Shown here in pieces: positions 39,887 to 50,268 of a stretch of 60,961 nt of DNA. How positions within the stretch are numbered: the first letter of the stretch is position 1; each line of letters starts with the position of its first letter. Position numbers and translations under genes: made by a program. The notes under the pieces are model-generated. The model did no database searches. It had not been told where the DNA came from and was given only the letters and a program-made list of their open reading frames with translations. The DNA is from Colwellia sp. GTDB taxonomy: Bacteria; Pseudomonadota; Gammaproteobacteria; Enterobacterales; Alteromonadaceae. The stretch is from the NCBI GenBank assembly GCA_002733765.1, contig NVWU01000024.1, positions 1-60,961 of the forward strand. Reading direction: 5' to 3'.

Positions 39887-42597
39887 TCCTTATTTTTTTG
39901 TAAACCTTTAATAATATTGTCTTCAAAACGTTGTGTTATTGACATCGATTCAAACAAACCTAATAAGTCATAACGTAAATTCAAGTTCAAATTAACATCG
40001 TTGTCGATATCGGGGTTACGGCCTTTTATCACTGTTTCTAACAGCATATAACCATCGTCTGCCAGAGAAACTGCAGAGGAAAGCTGATGATAATGCAAGT
40101 TTTGTAGCGCCTCAAATGCCAGTTGTAGCTGTGTATTATTTGCTTTTAGTTCTACCACAGTCGGATTATCCATTACCTGTATTAGACCGTTGCTAATATT
40201 ATACAGTTCACCCTTTTCAATAATATATTTTTCCCCGTCAAAGGTAACTGGAATTTGTCCTGAGATATTACCAGTGACCACAATACCTTGTTTTTTATCT
40301 AATGCTAATAACTGTTCTAAGTCTATACTATTAAGCTGAACGTTAACTGAATGGCCACGTTCAAAAGGCCATTTTATTTTGGGGATAGAAAAGCTGCCGC
40401 CTAATACGTCCGCTTTAAGTTTGTTTGCTGAGAACTTAAAACTATTGTTGAATGTCCAGTTGGTCTTAATTGAAAGCTTTGAAATGGGAATAGGTGTTTC
40501 AATTAATGCCACGGTTAAGTTTTCAGTGGCACTGGGTAAAGTGGCTATTTTACCTGCGAATAAAGTAAAATTTTGCTGCCAATTAAAATCTTGTATCCAA
40601 ATGCCATCAATTTCACCGCTGACTGACGTTAGTGCTATAAAAGCATTGAGGATATTTGTTTCGAATTTGGGCAAGTCTGTAAATTGTCCAAAGACACTGT
40701 AATCCAAGGTACCCTCAATAAGTTCAATTTTGGTTGGTAATTGAATGTTCAACGACAATAAATCGGTTAGTTGTAGTTTATTTGCCGCTATTTCAATATT
40801 GGGAGATAACGTCGGGCCGGTAATAATAATACGACCAAGGTTTACCCCGTCAGCACTGGCTGTGGCATTAATCTCAATATCATCAAGATTACCTTTAATC
40901 TCACTAAAAAGATCGAACGAATTAATTTGTAATGTTTTGGGGATATTAAGTTGAGACGCTTGGCTATGAACTTTTACGTTCACGCTAATAGCCTTGTCAG
41001 CCGTTAGCTTTAAATTACCTTCTAACTTAGCCGTTAATGTTTTCAATTTTAACAATACTTTACTTTTTGTTGCTACCGTTGCCGCTACAGAGCCACTCTG
41101 CTGTTTAGCAAACACTATGCTTTGTGCTGTGATTAAAGAATTTTCACTTAAATTAAGATTGGTTTGTTGTTCGGTTTTTTTAAATGCGCCTTCTAAATGC
41201 AAAGCAACCGGCTCTGTGGTAAATTTGGCTATGTTTGATAACTTAAGTTCACTATCAAGAATAAAGCTTTCTACCGTTAATATATTAGCTTCTTGATTGG
41301 CCGTTCTTTTTCTTTTTTCAGCACTATCAACAGCCTCATTAAATGCAAAACTGTTGTTGGAAAAATTAAGGATAATATTTTCAAGTTTAACTTGGTGAAC
41401 ACGTTTATTACCATTAGCACTTATTTCAATACCACTCAGGTTTACTTGTTGATTGTTTAAAATAAGCCTCGCATTATCTTTTGGCTTGAAAGTTAATTGC
41501 GCTAATGGATTGTCTTCAAATAGGGAAATGATTACTGGGGATACCTGATTGCGCGCTAACATAGCAATAAAGTGTGGTTGACTATACTCCAGCGACACTG
41601 CATTTTTTCCGGTAAATGTTAATGCTATGTCCTGATTGCTTTTATTCGATTTTGTATCTTTGCCAGTTTGGTTAGCCATGAACGATAATTGACTGTCAAA
41701 ATTAAGCGCAGCCATCAGCTTAAAAGCTCCGATCTTCCCAATGCCTTTATCTGAAACGATAGTAAAATCAGTTATTTTATTTTGCATACTGAGCAAATCG
41801 GCTTGGTATTCTATTAACGTATCAATACGACCTGAAATTTTGTTCGCGTTTAATATGTTTTGTAGTTCAGCGCTTATCGGCAGCTGATGCATATTAATGA
41901 ACATTTTTAGTAAGTGTAATTTGCTTGATAAAGCAAAAGAAAAATCGACTTTGTTTTTGATTTTACTCCTGTTTAGTTCCGCCTTTATAAACACTATTTT
42001 ATCAGCGTTTTGTAACGAAAAAGAAAATACACTATCAACTGCTGATAAGCTCGCCATGTATGACCTTTTTTGTCTGCTTATATATTTATTTTTGGATGTG
42101 TTTTCAACCGTAAAAGGTAAATAGGAAATCTCGGTAACATTGACTTTTATCGGTAACTGAAATTGTTTAATTTTCTTTATATAAGGCAGTAATGTTGCAG
42201 ATAATAATTGACTAATATTTTGATTATTATTGTTACTCGCATTACGCAGTTCATCCTCTTTAGACAGATGACCTACGTTAGCAAGTAAATGTTCAGTCCC
42301 GTTAACATTGACTCGCTTAACATCCACAGTGTTTATTTTAAATTGTGGAAAATATTGCCATTGTACCACCATATCAACTATTTCAATGTCAGCCTTAGGG
42401 CTTTGTAAACATAATTTATCGACAATAATAGTCATATTGCCCGCAAGGCTAATATCCAGACAATTGATTTTTATCTGGTATAGGCTTAGTTGCTCTTTTA
42501 TCAGCTTGTTTATAACGAAAACACGAGCACTATAAATAATGATAACAATAGTGACTAAGGCTACAACCGTAATAGAAATGGTTTTTAAAAATCGCAC
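39883..42597 (-). CDS. ydbH: YdbH-like AsmA-family intermembrane lipid-transport protein
   Basis: Inner-membrane-anchored AsmA-like protein that spans the periplasm; with TamB and YhdP relatives it moves phospholipids to the outer membrane. 904 residues: an anchor helix (about 8-28), then a long beta-groove region. The C-terminal YdbH domain (about 690-890) contains LNSIDLEQLLALDKKQGIVV and TGNISGQIPVTFDGEKY, followed by the LKGRNP-like VIKGRNPDIDNDVNLNLN. Near the E. coli length (879). First gene of the operon. Confidence 0.93.
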   Translation of the reverse strand: MRFLKTISITVVALVTIVIIIYSARVFVINKLIKEQLSLYQIKINCLDISLAGNMTIIVDKLCLQSPKADIEIVDMVVQWQYFPQFKINTVDVKRVNVNGTEHLLANVGHLSKEDELRNASNNNNQNISQLLSATLLPYIKKIKQFQLPIKVNVTEISYLPFTVENTSKNKYISRQKRSYMASLSAVDSVFSFSLQNADKIVFIKAELNRSKIKNKVDFSFALSSKLHLLKMFINMHQLPISAELQNILNANKISGRIDTLIEYQADLLSMQNKITDFTIVSDKGIGKIGAFKLMAALNFDSQLSFMANQTGKDTKSNKSNQDIALTFTGKNAVSLEYSQPHFIAMLARNQVSPVIISLFEDNPLAQLTFKPKDNARLILNNQQVNLSGIEISANGNKRVHQVKLENIILNFSNNSFAFNEAVDSAEKRKRTANQEANILTVESFILDSELKLSNIAKFTTEPVALHLEGAFKKTEQQTNLNLSENSLITAQSIVFAKQQSGSVAATVATKSKVLLKLKTLTAKLEGNLKLTADKAISVNVKVHSQASQLNIPKTLQINSFDLFSEIKGNLDDIEINATASADGVNLGRIIITGPTLSPNIEIAANKLQLTDLLSLNIQLPTKIELIEGTLDYSVFGQFTDLPKFETNILNAFIALTSVSGEIDGIWIQDFNWQQNFTLFAGKIATLPSATENLTVALIETPIPISKLSIKTNWTFNNSFKFSANKLKADVLGGSFSIPKIKWPFERGHSVNVQLNSIDLEQLLALDKKQGIVVTGNISGQIPVTFDGEKYIIEKGELYNISNGLIQVMDNPTVVELKANNTQLQLAFEALQNLHYHQLSSAVSLADDGYMLLETVIKGRNPDIDNDVNLNLNLRYDLLGLFESMSITQRFEDNIIKGLQKNKE

Positions 42598-42720
42598 TTA
42601 GACTCCCTTTGCCAAACATATGCTGAATTTAAAACAAGATAAAACATGCTGCCAATAACGCCGCATAAAGCATTTCTAAGCAGCCCTTGGGAAAGCCGAT
42701 TAAAATAGAATTATGACAGA

Positions 42721-43749
42721 TTAGTTTTGAAAAAAATCTGTTAACGCAAAGCCAATACCAATGGTTTGTTGTGAGTGATTGTAATCAATCAAACTTTCAC
42801 CATATCCATTGGTATATTGAATATAACCTTTTAACCGTTCAAAAATAAGAAAGGTTATGCCTAACTCCACATAGCCTTTGTGCTCTTTAAAGTTTTCTCG
42901 GCCTTTTAAAAGAAAATCATAGCCTTCCCAGTTATACACCATAGAAAGCTCAAAGTGTCCCATATAATCAATAATATCGGGGTTATCATCTCCCGGCTCT
43001 GTTGCGGTAGTCACTTTACTGCCTTCTGGAATTCGCCACCAAGGTCTAAAGGCGATAGCATAATCATCTTTAGCAAAAACGAAATTTGCATAAAGCCTAT
43101 TCCAACTGCGAGATAGTGACGATGAATGGCCATTTGATTGGTGTTCAAAACCAAGCAACAATGCGGTGTTGCCTCCTAATGGTTGCCAACTCAAAGGGGT
43201 ATAGTAAAAAAGTTCTGGTTGATAATTAGTTTCTCTAAAAGGACGAGAAATTTTCTGCGCATAAAGCTGCCACCACGACTGTAATGTAAAAGCAAAAGCA
43301 ATACCGTCGCCTTCAGTCAATAGGCTTGCGGTAAGTAAAGGTACTCTAAAACTAAGTTGGTATTTAATTTCGATATTTTCAAAACTATCAGCCCAATTTT
43401 CAAGTACCTCGTAAACTTCTTTATTAACATTATCACTATAACTGACCGGTAAAAGATAATTCATTCGGTGGGGTGTCATCACATAAGGTGTCATCGTATA
43501 GGGGTCTGAAGCAAAATTTTTAATTTTTAATTTTTGTTCAAAAAAAATTTCGATTTTATTTTCTTGCGGTTCTTTAGCGACTGACAATAAGTTTTCACAA
43601 GTCCTCTTTAACTCGCCAACCGTTACCGTTGAGTCGGCTGTTTTTAGGCTTTTTATTAGACAGACTTGCAGTGCTTCATCTAAAGCCTGCGCATTTGGTA
43701 CTAGCGCTATAAAGCCAATAGATAACAATGATAATGTGTGCTTTTTCAT
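42721..43749 (-). CDS. pldA: Outer-membrane phospholipase A (OMPLA)
   Basis: Outer-membrane phospholipase A1/A2 that removes phospholipids misplaced in the outer leaflet. From ATG 43749 it has 342 residues with a clean signal peptide (MKKHTLSLLSIGF...AQA). The active-site motif is HQSNGHSSSLSRSWNR, with catalytic His and Ser (H-x-S) and, 12 residues after Ser, the catalytic Asn (SWNRLY). FRPWWRIPE and YVELGITF lie in the barrel. A start at 43797 would add 16 residues ahead of the signal and is less likely. The gene next to it acts in phospholipid transport, so the functions fit. Confidence 0.93.
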   Translation of the reverse strand: MKKHTLSLLSIGFIALVPNAQALDEALQVCLIKSLKTADSTVTVGELKRTCENLLSVAKEPQENKIEIFFEQKLKIKNFASDPYTMTPYVMTPHRMNYLLPVSYSDNVNKEVYEVLENWADSFENIEIKYQLSFRVPLLTASLLTEGDGIAFAFTLQSWWQLYAQKISRPFRETNYQPELFYYTPLSWQPLGGNTALLLGFEHQSNGHSSSLSRSWNRLYANFVFAKDDYAIAFRPWWRIPEGSKVTTATEPGDDNPDIIDYMGHFELSMVYNWEGYDFLLKGRENFKEHKGYVELGITFLIFERLKGYIQYTNGYGESLIDYNHSQQTIGIGFALTDFFQN

Positions 43750-44345
43750 AATTTTTTCATAACTTTTATATCCGATGTTACTCCATAAACACAGCATTTT
43801 ATAATGCTAATGATTCACCTTGTGCTCTACTGCCCACATAGCAGTTTCTACTCAATTTAATACTTTCAACTTCCCACAGAGCTAAGGCTATTAATATCAG
43901 TAACTGTAGCATTAGTCCTAACGCTCAACCGGCGCCGTCATTGTCATTGTCATTGTCATCAATGATATAGCCCACTCAGTTATAATGTCTACACCAAAGT
44001 AACCATGTTTAGCGATTAGCTTCGACTAAACCGAGACCATTACCCCCTATTGTCCAGTTATCGCTATATTCCTTACTTTCAGCCTTGTAAAACCACAACC
44101 AACAAATTAAGCTTGTTCTGAAACAGCTGACATAGCGCTGAAGTGGAAATAAATTTAATAGAATTAGTATTTTAAACTGCATTTATACAAACAAGTTAAC
44201 GATTACTGAGTGATCAATTAATAAGTTTTATTGCAATTACTTGTCGGTTTTAAATAATAAGCTCCCATTAATGACTATTATGCAGTTGGCACGTAAAAAG
44301 ACAAACACTATAGTTCAATAAACGCTCAATTGGAGAAAACGTCTG
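43750..44345. other. Spacer with a GTCATT microsatellite
   Basis: About 600 bases between divergent pldA and the AsmA-like gene; no gene seen. About 3.5 copies of the hexamer GTCATT lie at 43936-43959. Promoters for both flanking genes should be here, not pinned down. Confidence 0.5.
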
Positions 44346-45110
44346 ATGAAAAAAATAATTATCTTTATCGCTTTAATTTTGGCTATTGCTGGGGGCGCAT
44401 TTTGGTTTATCACCAGTGACAAACTGAATGAACTTATTGCTGAGCAAATAGAAATACAAGGCGAAAAATTTACTGAGCAGCTAGTTACAGTCAAAAAAGT
44501 AGAGATGAAACTGTTAAGCGGTGCAGGCACCATCAATGGTTTAATAATAAATAATCCTAGCGGCTACACAACAACACCTTTGTTTGCGTTAAATGAAATT
44601 ACCTTAGATATTAATATTGAGAGTTTAGCAGGGGTACGTGAAGGTAAACCTATATTGATAGATGCAATTATTATAAATAAACCTGAAGCACTCGTTGAGT
44701 TTAATAAAACTGGCGGCTCTAACATTCAAGTAATTCTTGATGCCATCGATAGAAACATACCAAAATCTTCAGCATCTGAATCTTCCGCGGGCAATGAAAC
44801 TGGCCCAATTAACTCGCCAAAAATACGTGTGAAGAAATTTGTCTTAGCGGGAGTCGCCCTTCGAGTAGATTTGACTGAGCTAGGTAATACTACCCATAAA
44901 AAAATACTACCTGATATCAATTTATTTAACATTGGTGGTGAAGACGGTTTGCCGGCGAATGAGCTAGGTGGTGTAATGATTAAAAAAGCATTATCGGCCA
45001 TCTGGAAAGAAGCAAAAAATTCACAAAAAGACGTATTAAAAGATCAAGCTAAAGATAAGGTTAAAGAAAAAGCGAGTGAATTATTTAATAAGTGGAACAA
45101 AGGCAATTAA
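44346..45110 (+). CDS. AsmA-like membrane-anchored periplasmic protein
   Basis: Not assigned to a named gene. 254 residues: an N-terminal membrane anchor (about 3-22), an AsmA/DUF748-type N-region (SDKLNELIAEQIEIQGEKFT then VTVKKVEMKLLSGAG, NGLIINNPSGY), a Ser/Ala/Glu linker (about 138-155), KIRVKKFVLAGVALRVDLTE, and a Lys/Ala helical tail (about 220-254). An envelope-assembly or lipid role is a family inference. TGGAGAAAA lies just before the ATG. Confidence 0.7.
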   Translation: MKKIIIFIALILAIAGGAFWFITSDKLNELIAEQIEIQGEKFTEQLVTVKKVEMKLLSGAGTINGLIINNPSGYTTTPLFALNEITLDINIESLAGVREGKPILIDAIIINKPEALVEFNKTGGSNIQVILDAIDRNIPKSSASESSAGNETGPINSPKIRVKKFVLAGVALRVDLTELGNTTHKKILPDINLFNIGGEDGLPANELGGVMIKKALSAIWKEAKNSQKDVLKDQAKDKVKEKASELFNKWNKGN

Positions 45111-45149
45111 GCCAATTACCTTCTAAACATTAATCAATATAATTGTTGG

Positions 45150-45770
45150 CTAGTTGCACGAATTAATCGTTCTAAAGGTTAGATTAATTCGTGCATCCTG
45201 CACTTTTTTAGTCGGTGGAAGGCGATGAAGCCAGTGTTGCTGAGTGTCGCCTTTCATCACTAGTAAGCTACCCGCCTTTAGATCAAGTGATATTACTTCT
45301 TTGGTTTGTTTATGTTTAAAAGCAAATTTACGTATTGCGCCAAAACTTAATGAAGCAATAGCGCCATTTGGTTTAAGATCTTTTTCACCATCACTATGCC
45401 AAGCCATACCTTCGCTGCCATTATGGTATAAATTGAGCAAGCAAGAGTTATACGTTTCACCTGTTTTTTTCTCTACGATGGACATTAAAATTTGTAGGTT
45501 TTGTGTCCAAGGTAAAGCACATTTAGTGATATTTGAATAAGTGTAAGTAAAAGGCTTATCAGCATACCAAGCAACTTTTCTTTTGGTTTCAATGTGCTTA
45601 CCAAATATAACTGCTTGATCACAACGCCATTCAACCTCAGTTAATAATGCGTTAAAATAAAAATCTGACTGAACTAGCGACATTATTTCCCCGTAATAAT
45701 TCACTTCACCACCTTGGGGTAAAATATTAATAGGCTCTGCTAAGTCTTGTTCAAATAAATCCATTACCAC
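45150..45770 (-). CDS. AlkB-like Fe(II)/2-oxoglutarate dioxygenase
   Basis: Oxidative nucleic-acid dealkylase of the AlkB family, closer in build to ALKBH2/3-type proteins than to E. coli AlkB. 206 residues. Iron ligands: H and D in WHSDGE and the distal H in QHWLHRLP. The 2-oxoglutarate-binding Arg set is in ARINLTFR. LNLYHNGSEGMAWHSD and SLSFGAIRKFAF are family blocks. The 3' end contains a perfect 13-base inverted repeat coding for ARIN and INSC. Confidence 0.92.
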   Translation of the reverse strand: MVMDLFEQDLAEPINILPQGGEVNYYGEIMSLVQSDFYFNALLTEVEWRCDQAVIFGKHIETKRKVAWYADKPFTYTYSNITKCALPWTQNLQILMSIVEKKTGETYNSCLLNLYHNGSEGMAWHSDGEKDLKPNGAIASLSFGAIRKFAFKHKQTKEVISLDLKAGSLLVMKGDTQQHWLHRLPPTKKVQDARINLTFRTINSCN

Positions 45771-46091
45771 TTCTCATACTTATCAAAATATACAATTAAA
45801 CATGACTACTCTAAAGTAGTACACAACGAATTTATTTCCTTAGCTTATAATATTATCTTGACCGAACAGAGCTAAAATTTAACCTTATACCAAATGAAAG
45901 AATGAATGAATTGGTATTAGATCAATTCTATTAAATTATTTCACACTTGTGTAAATTGAAATACGCCTTATCCGTGTTGCTCTCAAATCGATGAAAGTGG
46001 TATTAGCTCTTTTTTTCAACTATAAACTCTTTATAATAGATTGTATAAAATAAGCAGAACTTCTTAATCGCAATAATAATGGCATAAAATA
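45771..46091. other. Spacer with a TATACCAA inverted repeat
   Basis: 321 bases between divergent genes, no gene. It has TATACCAAAT near 45893 and ATTGGTAT about 20 bases later, an imperfect inverted repeat, plus a further GGTATTA near 46000. Promoters of both neighbours must lie here. Confidence 0.45.
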
Positions 46092-46754
46092 ATGGCAATT
46101 GAATATAAAACTAGAACCCAGTTAGTTGTTGAAATATTAAGAGAAAAAATACTAAGTGGTGAGATTGTCGCTGGTCAGCCATTACGTCAAGTAGCATTGG
46201 CTGACGAATTAAATGTTAGTCGTATTCCCGTTCGGGAAGCATTATTACAACTTGAAGCGGAAGGTTTAGTCGCTTTTGAACCGCACAAAGGTGCTAGTGC
46301 GACTGAATTAAATGCCGCTCAAGTCGATGAGCTATTCGAACTTAGAGCAATGATAGAAGGTGATTTATTGGCCGCGTCATTAGTACACATTACTGACGAT
46401 GCTTTAGCACAAGCAACTGATATTTTAGTAAACCTTGATAGTGCTTTAGGCAAAGAAAATGCAGCCAATACATGGAGTGAATTAAACTCTGACTTTCATA
46501 ACTGCTTGTATTCTGGTGCTGAACGACCGCAAACAACAAACTTAGTTAACATATTAAATAAAAATGCTGATCGTTATATCCGAATGCACTTATTATGGGC
46601 GGGTGGTATTTCCAAAGCAGGCCCTGAGCATGCAGAGCTTTTAGCTTTTTGTCAGGCGAGAGATATCGACAATGCGGTGACCAAATTAAAACAACATATC
46701 CTAAATTCTCGTGATGAAATAAAAGCATTTTTATCACAACGCGAAGCGAGTTAA
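46092..46754 (+). CDS. GntR-family (FCD-domain) transcription regulator
   Basis: DNA-binding regulator of the FadR subfamily; ligand unknown. 220 residues. The winged helix-turn-helix at about 10-75 includes LREKILSGEIVAGQPLRQ, then LADELNVSRIPVREALLQLE and the wing FEPHKGASATE. The FCD effector domain (about 85-215) has the metal-type His set in SDFHNCLYS and in PEHAELL, plus the KQHI segment near 202. Convergent with the next gene, so no obvious target operon is linked to it. Confidence 0.9.
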   Translation: MAIEYKTRTQLVVEILREKILSGEIVAGQPLRQVALADELNVSRIPVREALLQLEAEGLVAFEPHKGASATELNAAQVDELFELRAMIEGDLLAASLVHITDDALAQATDILVNLDSALGKENAANTWSELNSDFHNCLYSGAERPQTTNLVNILNKNADRYIRMHLLWAGGISKAGPEHAELLAFCQARDIDNAVTKLKQHILNSRDEIKAFLSQREAS

Positions 46755-46774
46755 CGATTAGGTAGGAATGTAAA

Positions 46775-48352
46775 TTATTTTAGTGGCTTTGTTCCTGGGT
46801 GCTGAGCAAACCATTTTTTAAGCCACATTTCCATTTCATCAAGTACAAAACCATGGTGAATAATACTTCCTTGTACTAAATTACCGCCCATTGCCTTATA
46901 ACTAATAACGGTTTCGTGTCTATCAATATTAGTACCAATTAAAGGTAATTTCATACTACCCGCTAAAGTAATTAACGCATTGATGATCGCTTTTTCAGCG
47001 CGATTATCTTCGTTAGTTACTAGCTGCTGACAGTTAATTTTTATTTGATGAATAGCCATTTTTCGTAAATATCTTAATGATTCATAACTGCCAGAAAAAT
47101 TAGCAATGGCAATGGTAACCTCTAAAGATTTTAATTGATCTATAATTTTTTTCGCTCTTTGACAAGCAGATAACATTACTTGTTCACTGAGCTCTATCAT
47201 TAAGTATTTGCCCGCAATATTATAGTTTTTCATTTGCTGTTCAATAAAGTCAACTAAATCAGGTTCAAGTAAGTTTTTACTCGATAAGCTAACCGATACT
47301 TGTTGTTGAACACCCAATTTATTCAACATAAATAATGTCTTAAAAGCCTGAATGAGCATCTGTTTCGTTAATAAATAAACTTCACCACTATGCTCAGCAA
47401 GTTCAATAAAATCAGGTAATTCTAAAGGTTCTTCGTCACCTGAATACCAGCGAACTTTTAATTCAAAACCAACAATACTTTTATCATCAATATTAACTTG
47501 TGGTTGTAAATACCAGCATAGTTTTTCCGCTAAAATATCTTCTCGCAAACGATCCATTAATAACAATTGCTGTTCTGTATACAACACAGCACTATTATCA
47601 AAATATTGAATCATTTGCTTATTCGTTTCAGCTTGTAATAAAGCATCCGTTGCATGGGCAACTATCTCATTAACACTATTGCCATGCTCGCCACTGATAC
47701 CGATACCAAAAGCTAATTCAAAGTTTAATGAAAAGCTCTTAAAACTCATCGCTTCAGGAACCGCTTTAGCCAGTTGTTGACATAAGTTATCAAGCACACT
47801 TTTAGCATCATGTTTCGTAGAAGAGAGATCAAATACCACTAAAAAATCTAAGCCTTGCAATCGAGCTAACCTTACCGCCTCAGGATTTTGATCAAAACTA
47901 AGTAAGCTTTGGTTATTAACAACACTTTTCTTTAAACAAAAAGCCAATTGCAGCAATAATATATCTGAATTATGGTGACCTAAAACAGTATTCACTTGTT
48001 GAAAGTTAATGGGTTTAAAAACAACCGCAGCCATACTCTCCTTTTTCGTGGTTTTCAGTGCCCGTTCAAACTGTTTCAGTGCATGTTGGGCCGTTGGCAG
48101 GTTGGTAGCTAAATCATGAGTATAATTAAATAATTCTTCTTTGGTGATCTTCGGTTCTGGAACTAACGGTAACGTTTTACGAGTATAACGTCGAAATAAT
48201 TGCCAACAAAAAAAGAGTATTATCGGTAAGCTTACGCCCAATAAAAACGCAGAGATAGTCTCAGTTAAAAACGGAGTAGCCTGGCTGGCATATGAAGTGC
48301 CTGAAAGCAGTAGCGATAAGATAAACAAAGAAAATAAACGCACACTTACCAC
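46775..48352 (-). CDS. Degenerate GGDEF-EAL protein, likely catalytically inactive
   Basis: Membrane protein with a signal segment, a helix (about 34-52), a GGDEF-like domain (about 75-255) and an EAL-like domain (about 265-515). The GGDEF position reads GLDFL (167-171) and the EAL position reads ELK (297-299). Other EAL catalytic residues are lost too: ELSEQ for the E(L/I)TE motif, ANFSGS for DDFGTG, and IKIN for IKID. It therefore probably neither makes nor cuts cyclic di-GMP, but may bind it or act as a scaffold, as CsrD does. 525 residues. Confidence 0.85.
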   Translation of the reverse strand: MVSVRLFSLFILSLLLSGTSYASQATPFLTETISAFLLGVSLPIILFFCWQLFRRYTRKTLPLVPEPKITKEELFNYTHDLATNLPTAQHALKQFERALKTTKKESMAAVVFKPINFQQVNTVLGHHNSDILLLQLAFCLKKSVVNNQSLLSFDQNPEAVRLARLQGLDFLVVFDLSSTKHDAKSVLDNLCQQLAKAVPEAMSFKSFSLNFELAFGIGISGEHGNSVNEIVAHATDALLQAETNKQMIQYFDNSAVLYTEQQLLLMDRLREDILAEKLCWYLQPQVNIDDKSIVGFELKVRWYSGDEEPLELPDFIELAEHSGEVYLLTKQMLIQAFKTLFMLNKLGVQQQVSVSLSSKNLLEPDLVDFIEQQMKNYNIAGKYLMIELSEQVMLSACQRAKKIIDQLKSLEVTIAIANFSGSYESLRYLRKMAIHQIKINCQQLVTNEDNRAEKAIINALITLAGSMKLPLIGTNIDRHETVISYKAMGGNLVQGSIIHHGFVLDEMEMWLKKWFAQHPGTKPLK

Positions 48353-48435
48353 CTTAGTTTTCCCTATAAAGCCGCAAATCTAAAAATTACAGCTGAAAAT
48401 AGCCTCGATAGTATTCCTTGCCTTAGATAGGAATA

Positions 48436-48645
48436 CTAATTATCAGAGGAACATTCCTTACCTTCTTGTATTGGTGGGCATGGCACAGTTCCGTATGAGC
48501 AAAAAACACAGCAATCTCCTTGAAGAGGTTTCACTAGCTCTTTACAAGCACTGCACTCCCAAAACCATTGGCAATAATTTGTCGGCATAGTAAATATTTC
48601 TTTATGATGACAACGGGGGCATGTTAGCTCTGATTTAAGAATCAT
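48436..48645 (-). CDS. GDCCVxC-domain mini-protein (Cys form of a selenoprotein family)
   Basis: 69 residues, ten or more Cys. A zinc-ribbon-like N-part has CPRC (9-12) and CSAC (31-34). The signature GDCCVFCSYGTVPCPPIQ is at 43-60, diagnostic of the family in which some members carry selenocysteine. Here the positions are coded by Cys codons, with no in-frame TGA. Function is unknown; a redox role is inferred. It starts 15 bases after the chemoreceptor gene and so is likely co-transcribed with it. Confidence 0.88.
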   Translation of the reverse strand: MILKSELTCPRCHHKEIFTMPTNYCQWFWECSACKELVKPLQGDCCVFCSYGTVPCPPIQEGKECSSDN

Positions 48646-48660
48646 GCTACCTACCTTACC

Positions 48661-50268
48661 CTATAACTTAAATCTTGCCAATTGCTCATTCAAGTCTTTT
48701 GATAGTGTTAATAAGTGCTCACTTATTTCTTTACCTCGAATAGCATCTTCACTCGACTTTTCCGCCACATCACTAATACTAACGACATTAATATTAATTT
48801 CATCGGCAGCTAAATTTTGCTGTCTAGCCGCATCAGAAATTTGACAATTTAGCTCATCTAGTTCTTTTATTTCGGTAGAAATACTAACTAAAAGCTCAGC
48901 AACATTAGCAACATCATCAGCTTTGTCATTTGCTTGCTGACTAACTTCATTCATTGAAAGAACCGCACCTTTTGCATCTTGCTGTAATGCGCCAATAGTT
49001 GACTGTATTTGATCGATAGATTCACGTGTTCTTGTAGCAAGTGAGCGCACTTCATCGGCAACAACGGCAAAGCCTCTGCCCTGTTCTCCAGCTCTCGCTG
49101 CCTCTATAGCAGCATTTAATGCCAATAAATTAGTTTGCTCTGCAATTGCGGTTATCACCTCTAAAACACTACTCACTTCATTGGTTTTATTACTCAACTC
49201 AGTAATCATATTAGTATTTTCAATCACTTTATCTCGTAATTCATTTATACCAACCCGAGCTTGTTCAACTAAGATTAAACCTTGTGATGCTCGTTCATTC
49301 GCTGATACCGATTTATCTGCCGCACTTTGAGTGTTTTGTTGTACTTCATTGGCGGAGGCATCAAGTTCATTAATAGCGGCAGCAACTGAATCAGTACCAT
49401 TTTTTTGCTCTAATACCGCAGCTCTAGTTAATGATGATATTTCGTCAACATTTTGTGCAGAAATAGCCAGTTTATTGGTGACATCAGAGATTGATAAAAA
49501 GCTTTGTTTAAACGTTGCCATCATGCCATTTAAGGCAGTACTCACATCACCAAGTTCATCATGATAATTCACTTTGATTTCTTTATTCAAATCAAGGTTT
49601 TCTTCAACGCTTTTAATCGTATTTAGTAACCTTTTTAAACGAATGAATACTAATTTTTTTAAAGTGTAACTTAATAAACCAAAACTAATGATGGTGATTA
49701 TCAGTTGTAATATAGTTGCTTGAGTGATCGAATTGGTAATATCTTGGTCAACTGAAGATAAGTCATAGGTAATTTTTACTGCACCAAGGATTTCACCATT
49801 ACTGACTTGATGACAAGTCAAACAGTTAGTGCCACGGTAGTCATCACTGGCTTTAATCGGCATAATGAAGCTCATCATACGCTTGCCGTCTTGCTCAAAT
49901 TGTTTAAATGCTCTTTTGCCCGCTAAGCCTTCTCGCTCAAAGGCTGATCTAGCACTTTGATCGGCATAGCCTTCACCAAAAATTTTCGTTAACGCTGGTG
50001 CTCTAATAATACGTGCCTCAACAATGTCATCCTGACTATTAATTTTATTTTGAATAATTTGTCTATTGCCAATAGTGCCCGTTAACATCATGGTATTGAC
50101 CGAATCAAAATAGTTTAATGCCAAACTTTCCAAATTACGCTCTACAAAATGCTCTGCCAATGCTTTTTCATCATCATAGAAAAAAAATATCGTAGTACTT
50201 AAAAAGGTTAAGGCGATTAAAACCAAAGCCGCATTAATTTTCGTCGCTAAAGACATTTGTTTTAACAT
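48661..50268 (-). CDS. Methyl-accepting chemotaxis protein with periplasmic heme-c motif
   Basis: Chemoreceptor. 535 residues: TM1 (about 12-30), a periplasmic sensor (31-185), TM2 (about 187-208), HAMP (about 210-262) and a signalling domain with the hairpin tip [33 protein letters not shown]. The sensor carries CLTCH at 149-153, a covalent heme-c site as in the Tll0287-like/DUF3365 class of sensors, so redox, O2 or NO sensing is likely. GDCCVxC protein follows in the operon. Confidence 0.93.
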   Translation of the reverse strand: MLKQMSLATKINAALVLIALTFLSTTIFFFYDDEKALAEHFVERNLESLALNYFDSVNTMMLTGTIGNRQIIQNKINSQDDIVEARIIRAPALTKIFGEGYADQSARSAFEREGLAGKRAFKQFEQDGKRMMSFIMPIKASDDYRGTNCLTCHQVSNGEILGAVKITYDLSSVDQDITNSITQATILQLIITIISFGLLSYTLKKLVFIRLKRLLNTIKSVEENLDLNKEIKVNYHDELGDVSTALNGMMATFKQSFLSISDVTNKLAISAQNVDEISSLTRAAVLEQKNGTDSVAAAINELDASANEVQQNTQSAADKSVSANERASQGLILVEQARVGINELRDKVIENTNMITELSNKTNEVSSVLEVITAIAEQTNLLALNAAIEAARAGEQGRGFAVVADEVRSLATRTRESIDQIQSTIGALQQDAKGAVLSMNEVSQQANDKADDVANVAELLVSISTEIKELDELNCQISDAARQQNLAADEININVVSISDVAEKSSEDAIRGKEISEHLLTLSKDLNEQLARFKL

